From assembly GCF_005771675.1 (NCBI RefSeq), contig NZ_VAJM01000002.1, forward strand, positions 744,001 through 808,000: 64,000 bases of DNA. Direction: 5' to 3'. Position numbers and translations under genes: made by a program. Within the stretch, counting starts at the first letter, position 1. Each line of letters begins with the position of its first letter. This DNA comes from Hymenobacter jeollabukensis. Its GTDB lineage: Bacteria; Bacteroidota; Bacteroidia; Cytophagales; Hymenobacteraceae. The notes under the pieces were generated by a model. The model was not told where the DNA came from. It saw nothing but the letters and a program-made list of their open reading frames with translations, and ran no database searches. Positions 58,413-64,000 of the stretch are shown here, piece by piece.

Positions 58413-59621
58413 ATGACCTCCCGCCGCGACTTCCTGAAAACCTCCGCGCTGGCCAGCACCCTGCTGTTTGTGCCCCGCTTTCTGCACAAGCTCGACGCCC
58501 AGGCCCTGCCCGCCCTGCAGGATGCCGGCGGCCGGCGCCTAGTGGTGGTGCAGCTTGGGGGCGGCAACGACGGGCTGAACACGGTGGTGCCTTACCGCAA
58601 CGACCTGTACTACCAGGCCCGGCCCACGCTGGCTCTGCGCGAGCAAAGCGGCCTGCTGACGCTGGAAAAGGACCTCGCGCTGAACCCCAATATGACCGCG
58701 CTGAAAGGTCTCTACGACCAGGGCCGCCTCACCGTGCTCAACAGCGTGGGCTACCCCAACCCCGACCGTTCGCACTTCCGCTCCATGGACATCTGGCACA
58801 CCGGCTCGGCCGCCGACGAGTACCTGAGCACCGGCTGGCTCGGCCGCTACCTCGACGCGGCCTGCGCCAGCTGCAGCACCGGCCACACCGGCATCGAAGT
58901 CGACGACACGCTGAGCCTGGCCATGAAGGGCGCCCGGCGCAAGGGCCTGGCGCTGAAGAACCCGCAGAAGCTGCGCGACGTCACTCGCAACCGCCTGCTC
59001 AGCGCCGCCAGCCGCGAAACGGCCGCCACCGGCCTCGGCGAACTGGACTACCTTTATAAGACCCTGGCCGAAACGGCCTCCTCGGCCGATTACCTCTTCG
59101 AGAAGAGCAAGGTGTACCAGTCGAAGGCAACGTACCCGCAAACGGACTTCGCCAAGAGCCTAAAAACCACCGCCGAGCTGATCAACTCTGGCCTCGATAC
59201 CCGCGTGTACTACACCGCCCTGTCGGGCTTCGATACCCACGTGCGGCAGCAGGAGCAGCAGGGCAAGCTGCTCAAGGACCTCTCCGACGGCCTCGGCGCC
59301 TTCGTCGACGACCTGCAGCAGGGTGGCAACCTCGACTCGACGCTCATCCTGGTTTTCTCGGAGTTCGGGCGCCGCGTGGGCCAGAACGCCAGCAACGGCA
59401 CCGACCACGGCACGGCCAACAACGTGCTGCTGCTCGGCGGCAAGCTGCGCCAGCCCGGCGTAGCCAACGCCGCCCCCGACCTGGCCAACCTCGACGCGGG
59501 CGACCTGCGCTACCAGGTCGACTTCCGCAGCATCTACGCCAGCATCCTGCACGACTGGCTGGGCGCCGACAACCAGCTCATTATCAGCCGCGACGTACTG
59601 CCGCTGACGGGCCTGGTGTAA
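58413..59621 (+). CDS. DUF1501-family protein with Tat signal
   Basis: A 402-residue exported protein. The N-terminus MTSRRDFLKTSALASTLLF is a twin-arginine signal (SRRDFLK). Typical DUF1501 segments follow: RLVVVQLGGGNDGLNTVVPY, LPPLLTLEKDLALN-like LLTLEKDLALNPNM, NSVGYPNPDRSHFRSMDIWHT, GFDTHVRQQEQQGKLL, LVFSEFGRRVGQNASNGTDHGTANNVLLLG and DFRSIYASILHDWLG. These are alkaline-phosphatase/sulfatase-fold proteins of unknown substrate. It is the partner of the DUF1800 gene just upstream. Tat export implies folding or cofactor loading in the cytoplasm. Confidence 0.93.
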   Translation: MTSRRDFLKTSALASTLLFVPRFLHKLDAQALPALQDAGGRRLVVVQLGGGNDGLNTVVPYRNDLYYQARPTLALREQSGLLTLEKDLALNPNMTALKGLYDQGRLTVLNSVGYPNPDRSHFRSMDIWHTGSAADEYLSTGWLGRYLDAACASCSTGHTGIEVDDTLSLAMKGARRKGLALKNPQKLRDVTRNRLLSAASRETAATGLGELDYLYKTLAETASSADYLFEKSKVYQSKATYPQTDFAKSLKTTAELINSGLDTRVYYTALSGFDTHVRQQEQQGKLLKDLSDGLGAFVDDLQQGGNLDSTLILVFSEFGRRVGQNASNGTDHGTANNVLLLGGKLRQPGVANAAPDLANLDAGDLRYQVDFRSIYASILHDWLGADNQLIISRDVLPLTGLV

Positions 59622-59628
59622 GGAGCAG

Positions 59629-59678
59629 AAACGCGAACAACCGGCCGGGCTGCGCAGCCCGGCCGGTTGTTCGCGTTT
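59629..59678. terminator. Perfect 50-bp palindrome, bidirectional terminator
   Basis: AAACGCGAACAACC and the following bases are mirrored exactly over 25 bp per arm, ending CGCGTTT and one more T. It lies between the convergent DUF1501 and transporter-like genes. Confidence 0.85.
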
Positions 59679-59687
59679 TCCTGCGGC

Positions 59688-60548
59688 CTAGCGCCGGTAG
59701 GTGAAGCCCACGAAGAATTCCCGGTCGGTTTCGCGGTTCAGGGCCAGGTGGGCGCCGAAGTCGACTTGCAGGTTGTCGTTCAGGTTAAACATCGGGGCCA
59801 CGTTCACCGAGTTGCGCCAGCCGCTGTGCTGGGCATCCCAGCGCGCCACACCTTCGACCATAAAGGAAAACAGGTCGTTGAAATCGTGCTCCAGCGCCAC
59901 CGAAGGCACCACGCCGAGGTAATGGCTGGCGGTTTCCCGGTCGTAGCTAAGCTTGGTTTCTACCTGGCCTTCCGCGTCCCAGTGGTGGCCCAGGTTCACG
60001 TCGACGGGCACGATCAGGCCGTATTCTGCGCCACCGTCGCCGGCCAGGCCTCCGGTGGGCAGGCGCACGTAAGCTACGCTGCCCAGAGCGACGGGGCAGT
60101 CCTCGTCGTCGCCGAGGAAATTATGTTTGAGGCGCACGGCCACGTCGCCGAAGCCGCGGTGCCGCTCCCAGTTCGGGTCGGTGGCTTGGCGCTGCTTCTG
60201 GGTGGCGAATACGGGCACTTCCAGCTGTAAGTCGGTGCGCCGGCTCAGGCCGAGCTTGGGCATGAGGTAAGCGGCGTGCCACTCCCGTTCGCGCTGGTCC
60301 GCCTCTCGGCGGTTGATGAGGCGGAAGCCGTCGACTTCCAGCTGAAAATGCCCCGCGTCGACGGTAAACGGGCTTTCCGTCACGCCCGGCCGGTCGGGCC
60401 GCAGCTCCCGCAGCTGGTTGCGCGGCACGGGATGAAACAGGTCGAAATGCGCCGAATCGTACGGGCAGGTCTTGGGCCGATCGGGCGACTGGGCCCGGGT
60501 GGCCGCCGCGCTGAGTAGCGCCAGCAGCAACAGGAGTACGCGTGACAT
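59688..60548 (-). CDS. Putative outer-membrane transporter-like barrel (MetA-pathway/phenol-degradation type)
   Basis: A 286-residue exported protein with signal peptide MSRVLLLLLALLSAAATRA (start ATG 60546-60548). The motif LRPDRPGVTESPFTVDAGHFQLEVD after a short linker is typical of the family annotated as transporter in Bacteroidota (related to the MetA-pathway outer-membrane proteins). The body shows alternating amphipathic strands (TDLQLEVPVFATQ, HRGFGDVAVRLKHNF, LPTGGLAG, QVDFGAHLALN). It ends in the aromatic FVGFTYRR. It follows the TonB receptor gene on the same strand, with an 88-base gap, and could take part in the same metal-related process. Confidence 0.75.
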   Translation of the reverse strand: MSRVLLLLLALLSAAATRAQSPDRPKTCPYDSAHFDLFHPVPRNQLRELRPDRPGVTESPFTVDAGHFQLEVDGFRLINRREADQREREWHAAYLMPKLGLSRRTDLQLEVPVFATQKQRQATDPNWERHRGFGDVAVRLKHNFLGDDEDCPVALGSVAYVRLPTGGLAGDGGAEYGLIVPVDVNLGHHWDAEGQVETKLSYDRETASHYLGVVPSVALEHDFNDLFSFMVEGVARWDAQHSGWRNSVNVAPMFNLNDNLQVDFGAHLALNRETDREFFVGFTYRR

Positions 60549-60636
60549 GAAGAGAGGGGAGAGGGAGTTGCCCCCGCATACGCAACTACCCGCCAACGGA
60601 TCAGCTTTCCGACAGCGTCAACGCCTAAATCTGAAG

Positions 60637-62889
60637 TTACAACGCGTAGCGCATCCCCAGAAAGCTCCGCCGGCCTTGCAGCGGGGCGTAGTTGTACTCC
60701 GTGTCGAAGGTGTAGCCGTTGGGATTGTCTTGATTCACGTGCTTATCGAAGGGGTCGAAGGGGCGCAGCAGCACGTGGCGCGGCAGAAAGCCCAGCAGGT
60801 TTTTCACGCCCCCGTACACCTGCAGGCGCTTGCCGAGCTGCTTGGTCAGCTGCACGTTCTGCAGGGAGTACCAGGGCGAGCGGCTGGGGCGGTAGTCCAG
60901 CGGCTGCACCGGCAGGTTCATCGGGCCCGTCACCTGCCCGGTGTAGTCCACCGTGAGGCCCCAGCGGGTGGCCGCGTACGAAGCCGCGAAAGTGCCCGAG
61001 AAGCCCGGCGTCTGCACCTGCCGCAGGTGCGCCGCGTTGCCCGGCTCACGCCGGTACACGTCGAGCAGAGTCACGCCAGCCAGCAGCTTCAGGTCGGGCG
61101 TCAGCGTCCAGTCGGCGTTCAGCGTGAGCCCCCGCGATACGGCATAGCCGCGCAGGTTGCGGTAGATGATCTGGTTGGGGTCGGCGTCGTAGTCGGGCAG
61201 GATTTTATTGGTGAAGTAGGTCCAGAACAGGCTGCCGTCCAGAATCAGCGGCCGGGCGTCGGAGCCGAGCTGCTGGGTGTAGTTTACGGTGGCGTTCCAG
61301 CTGCGCTCCGGGCTCAGCCGCTCGGCCACTACCACCTGCCGCGCCCCGGTCAGGGCCGCGTGGTCTTCGGTGAAGAGGTTCACCACCCGAAAGCCGTTAC
61401 CGGCGCCCACGCGCAGCACCTGGCGGTTGTCGGCGGTGCCCCATTTGTAGTTGAAGCGGCCCGAGGGCACTAGGCCGTGGCGCGGGTCGTGGTCGAGGCG
61501 CAGGCCGGTGAGCAGGGTAGAGCGGAGGTTCAAATGCCACTCGTCCTGGGCAAACAGGCCCGGCAGGCGCACCACGTCGGGGCGGTTCTGCGGCCGGTCG
61601 GAGGCCGGCGCGGCCGTGGCGGGCGTGTTGTCGTCGTACCAGGTGTAGCGGTAGGCGGCACCCAGCAGCAGCTGGTGCTGCACGCTCAGCGGCTTCAGCC
61701 ACGTCAGCTGCCCGAAGCCCACGTGCTGGGTGGCCAGGTAGCTGGTGGTGCCGTAGGCCGAATTCTGGTGGTGGCGGTTGTAGGAGCCGCTGAGCAGCAG
61801 CTTTTCGCGCGCTATGGGCAGCTGGTACTGCCCCAGCAGCTCGTAGCGGCTGGTGTAGATACTCTCGCCGTAGATGCTGTCCCCGGCCCGGTGCTCCGGC
61901 CGCCAGCCCAGCTGCCCGCCAAACCGGTCCTCGTAGTAGTAGCGCGCCGCCAGGTTAGCCACGCGGTCCTCGGGCCGGGTCAGGCTCCATTTGTTGAAGA
62001 CCGACACGCGTTTCTGCGTCGGCACGTCGGTGAAGCCGTCGTGGTTCACGTCGCGCCGCCGGTCGTAGCCGAACACGTTGGCCGTCAACAGTGAGGTGGC
62101 CTTGCCCATCCGGCCGGCCGTGCCCGCGTCCACGTTCAGCTCGCCGAAGCTGGTGCCGAACACGTCCAGGGCCAGCGGCGGGGCCTTTTGCGGGGCTTTG
62201 GTGATGACGTTGATGAGCCCGCCCACCGCCTCCGAGCCGTAGAGCGTCGAGGCCGGCCCCTTCACCACTTCCACCCGCTCCACCATGCTGTTCGGAATGC
62301 CGCTCAGCCCATACACCGTGCTCAGCGACGACACGATGGGCATCCCGTCGATGAGCACCATGGTGTAGGGCCCTTCCAGTCCGTTGATGTGAATGTCGCC
62401 GGTGTTGCACACGCTGCAGTTCAGCTGGGGCCGTACGCCGTTGACCATCGTCAGGTTCTCGAACAGGCACGGCGCCGGGTTCTTCTGGAAGAATTTCGGC
62501 GTGTACAGCTCCACCGGCACCGGCGACTCGCTCTTGATAACTTCACCCAGCGTGCCGCTGATGACGACTTCCGCCGTTTCGGTGCTGGCCGGCACCAGCA
62601 GCACGGTGTAAGGCAGCGTAGCCTGCGCCCGTACCTCCACCGCACGTTCCGCCGGCTGATAGCCCAGCGCCGTCACGGCCAGCTGGTAGCTGCCGAGGGG
62701 TACTTTGTGCAGCGCGAAGCCACCGTGCTCATCGGCCGTGGTGCCGTGCGTGGTGCCCTTCAGCCCCACGCTGGCAAACGGCACCGCCTGCCCCGCCGCC
62801 CGCACCACGCCGCGCACCGAGCCGGTTTGGCCCGCTCCGGGCTGGGCCAGCGCCAGCAGCATCAGCCAGAAGAGTAGCAGATGTTTCAT
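60637..62889 (-). CDS. TonB-dependent receptor, probably metal or metal-chelate uptake
   Basis: A 750-residue outer-membrane receptor with signal peptide (MKHLLLFWLMLLALAQPGAG). Residues 22-105 are a carboxypeptidase-regulatory-like domain (VRGVVRAAGQAVPFASVGLKG). The plug domain (about 108-235) contains a Cys-rich region, CLFENLTMVNGVRP and NCSVCNTGDIHINGLEGPYT, with Cys141, Cys158 and Cys161; such CxxC plugs occur in Bacteroidota receptors linked to metals. The barrel carries long strands and ends SFLGMRYAL. Just upstream are a DtxR/MntR-like palindrome at 62916-62931 and an NRAMP transporter gene, strongly suggesting divalent-metal uptake. Confidence 0.9.
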   Translation of the reverse strand: MKHLLLFWLMLLALAQPGAGQTGSVRGVVRAAGQAVPFASVGLKGTTHGTTADEHGGFALHKVPLGSYQLAVTALGYQPAERAVEVRAQATLPYTVLLVPASTETAEVVISGTLGEVIKSESPVPVELYTPKFFQKNPAPCLFENLTMVNGVRPQLNCSVCNTGDIHINGLEGPYTMVLIDGMPIVSSLSTVYGLSGIPNSMVERVEVVKGPASTLYGSEAVGGLINVITKAPQKAPPLALDVFGTSFGELNVDAGTAGRMGKATSLLTANVFGYDRRRDVNHDGFTDVPTQKRVSVFNKWSLTRPEDRVANLAARYYYEDRFGGQLGWRPEHRAGDSIYGESIYTSRYELLGQYQLPIAREKLLLSGSYNRHHQNSAYGTTSYLATQHVGFGQLTWLKPLSVQHQLLLGAAYRYTWYDDNTPATAAPASDRPQNRPDVVRLPGLFAQDEWHLNLRSTLLTGLRLDHDPRHGLVPSGRFNYKWGTADNRQVLRVGAGNGFRVVNLFTEDHAALTGARQVVVAERLSPERSWNATVNYTQQLGSDARPLILDGSLFWTYFTNKILPDYDADPNQIIYRNLRGYAVSRGLTLNADWTLTPDLKLLAGVTLLDVYRREPGNAAHLRQVQTPGFSGTFAASYAATRWGLTVDYTGQVTGPMNLPVQPLDYRPSRSPWYSLQNVQLTKQLGKRLQVYGGVKNLLGFLPRHVLLRPFDPFDKHVNQDNPNGYTFDTEYNYAPLQGRRSFLGMRYAL

Positions 62890-62915
62890 GTTTTTAGTGG
62901 GGACTTTTGAATTTA

Positions 62916-62931
62916 TTTAGACGAGTCTAAA
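62916..62931. promoter_or_regulatory. Candidate DtxR/MntR-type operator before the TonB receptor
   Basis: TTTAGAC-GA-GTCTAAA, a perfect 16-bp inverted repeat 27 bases upstream of the receptor start. Its form resembles boxes bound by DtxR/MntR-type metal repressors. It lies after the NRAMP terminator, so it would control the receptor promoter itself. Confidence 0.6.
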
Positions 62932-62946
62932 TTGAAAATCAGGCGT

Positions 62947-62979
62947 AAAAAAGCGGAATCAGGCCGCGCCCGATTCCGC
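62947..62979 (-). terminator. Intrinsic terminator of the NRAMP gene
   Basis: On the minus strand GCGGAATC and GATTCCGC form a stem, followed by six T residues (A-run at 62947-62952), seven bases after the stop at 62986. Confidence 0.85.
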
Positions 62980-62985
62980 GTGGTA

Positions 62986-64000
62986 TTAGCCCTTGAACGT
63001 CTGGATTAGCAGGTGCGCGTTCAGTAGGATGATGACCACCGATACCGCCCACGCCGTGTATTTCACCCACGGCCGGTTCACGAACGGGCCCATCTTCTGG
63101 CGGTCCGAAGTAAAGAGCACCAGCGGCACCACTGCAAAGCTGAGCTGCAGCGACAAAATCACTTGGCTCAGCACCAGCAGCTCGCCGGTGCCCTTTTCAC
63201 CCGCAATCAGCGTGACGATAAACGCCGGCACCACCGCAATCAGGCGGGTAATCAGGCGCCGCACCCAGGGCTTGAGCTTCAGGTTCAGAAAGCCCTCCAT
63301 CACGATTTGCCCCGCCAGGGTGCCCGTAAGCGTGGAGTTCTGGCCCGACGCCAGCAGCGCCACGGCAAACATCACGCTGGCTGCCCCGGCGCCCAGCACC
63401 GGCGTCAGCAATTCGTAGGCAGCATTGATGTCGGCCACGCCGTGGTGGCCGTTGCGGTGAAACGCCGCCGCCGCCAGCACCAGAATGGCCGCATTCACGA
63501 AAAACGCCAAGAACAAAGCCAGCGTCGAGTCGATGGTCGCAAACTTGACGGCCATGCGCTTGCCCGCCTCGTTGCGCTCGAACGCGCGCGTCTGCACGAT
63601 GCTGGAGTGCAGGTACAGGTTGTGGGGCATCACCGTCGCGCCCAGAATCCCGATGGCCACGTAGAGCATCTGCGGGTTCGTCACCACTTCGCGCTGCGGC
63701 ACCAGCCCGCCCGCCAGGGCCACCCAGTCGGGCCGCGACACGATGATTTCGTAGACGAAGCAGCCGAAAATGATGAAAATCAGACCCGCTACCAATGCTT
63801 CGATAAGGCGGAAACCCCGGTTTTGGAAGTACAGCACCACCAGCACGTCCAGAATCGTCAGCAGCACGCCTACGCTTAGCGGAATGCCAAACAGCAGGTT
63901 CAGGGCAATGGCCGAGCCGATAACCTCGGCCAAGTCGCAGGCGGCAATGGCCACCTCGCACAGCACCCACAGCACCATGGCCACCGGCTTGGAGTAATGG
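62986..64000 (-). CDS. mntH: NRAMP-family divalent metal transporter, partial (N-terminus beyond edge)
   Basis: About 338 residues of an inner-membrane, proton-coupled Mn(II)/Fe(II) transporter are visible; the frame stays open to the right edge, reading HYSKPVAMVLWVLCEVAIAACDLAEV, so roughly the first 80-100 residues (with the DPGN metal-site motif) are missing. The diagnostic segment ILGATVMPHNLYLHSSIVQTR contains the conserved Met-Pro-His of helix 6. Other matching parts are FATIDSTLALFLAFFVNAAILVLAAAAFH and LLASGQNSTLTGTLAGQIVMEGFL. About nine helices remain. It is encoded just upstream of the TonB receptor, with its own terminator. Confidence 0.93.
   Translation of the reverse strand, partial: HYSKPVAMVLWVLCEVAIAACDLAEVIGSAIALNLLFGIPLSVGVLLTILDVLVVLYFQNRGFRLIEALVAGLIFIIFGCFVYEIIVSRPDWVALAGGLVPQREVVTNPQMLYVAIGILGATVMPHNLYLHSSIVQTRAFERNEAGKRMAVKFATIDSTLALFLAFFVNAAILVLAAAAFHRNGHHGVADINAAYELLTPVLGAGAASVMFAVALLASGQNSTLTGTLAGQIVMEGFLNLKLKPWVRRLITRLIAVVPAFIVTLIAGEKGTGELLVLSQVILSLQLSFAVVPLVLFTSDRQKMGPFVNRPWVKYTAWAVSVVIILLNAHLLIQTFKG

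Overview
The window looks like chromosome from a GC-rich member of the Bacteroidota, most likely Hymenobacter or a close relative in the Cytophagales. The evidence is a combination of lineage markers: -7 promoter boxes of the form TAnnTTTG, a protein with a type IX secretion C-terminal sorting domain, a DUF4270 lipoprotein, a TonB receptor with a carboxypeptidase-regulatory-like N-terminus, LytTR signalling, small porin-family barrels and a DUF1800/DUF1501 pair. The assignment rests on gene content and sequence style, not on a database search.

Region 1 (1-6390) reads as the right end of a genomic island. It holds the N-terminus of a helicase cut by the window edge, several unrecognised proteins, a BRCT protein, a DnaQ-type exonuclease whose catalytic middle is missing, an XRE regulator with a possible operator, an excisionase-like HTH protein overlapping a small second protein, and short direct repeats. 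It ends at the 3' end of tRNA-Lys(TTT), a classic integration site. No integrase lies in the window.

Region 2 (6463-18400) returns to core genes. It carries pyrD, a DUF2306-like membrane protein, a PagL-like lipid A deacylase and a tandem cluster of porin-family genes: two intact copies, one copy frameshifted at a TC-rich tract, and one reduced to its last 47 codons. These are followed by an M20 dipeptidase, a 21-bp tandem repeat array, a PAS histidine kinase, a BLUF blue-light sensor and plsY.

Region 3 (18511-34400) is dominated by a secreted protein of 1862 residues with no recognisable function. Next come a Kelch lipoprotein overlapping a DUF4270 lipoprotein, a T9SS-sorted beta-propeller-like protein, prmA, a small exported protein, tpiA, a TspO-like membrane protein and a TPR histidine kinase.

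Region 4 (34677-48900) has a Spy/CpxP-like protein, a LytS/LytR two-component pair whose kinase starts just after a terminator-like hairpin, an orphan acyl carrier protein, a large MscS channel, a comM-type ATPase, gmhA, an MsbA-like ABC exporter, a Wzi/RemB-like outer-membrane protein, and a second 21-bp array (12 units) upstream of an alpha/beta hydrolase.

Region 5 (49000-64000) has a Cys-rich lipoprotein lacking a standard start codon, a TlpA-like thioredoxin, asd, a lamin-tail-domain secreted protein, an LLM flavin oxidoreductase, the DUF1800/DUF1501 pair, and a metal-uptake cluster (NRAMP, TonB receptor, putative transporter-like barrel) with a perfect DtxR/MntR-style palindrome before the receptor. 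Four long palindromic intergenic elements (40559, 45462, 55369, 58205) are scattered through the right half; three share a CGTCAT end and look like one family.
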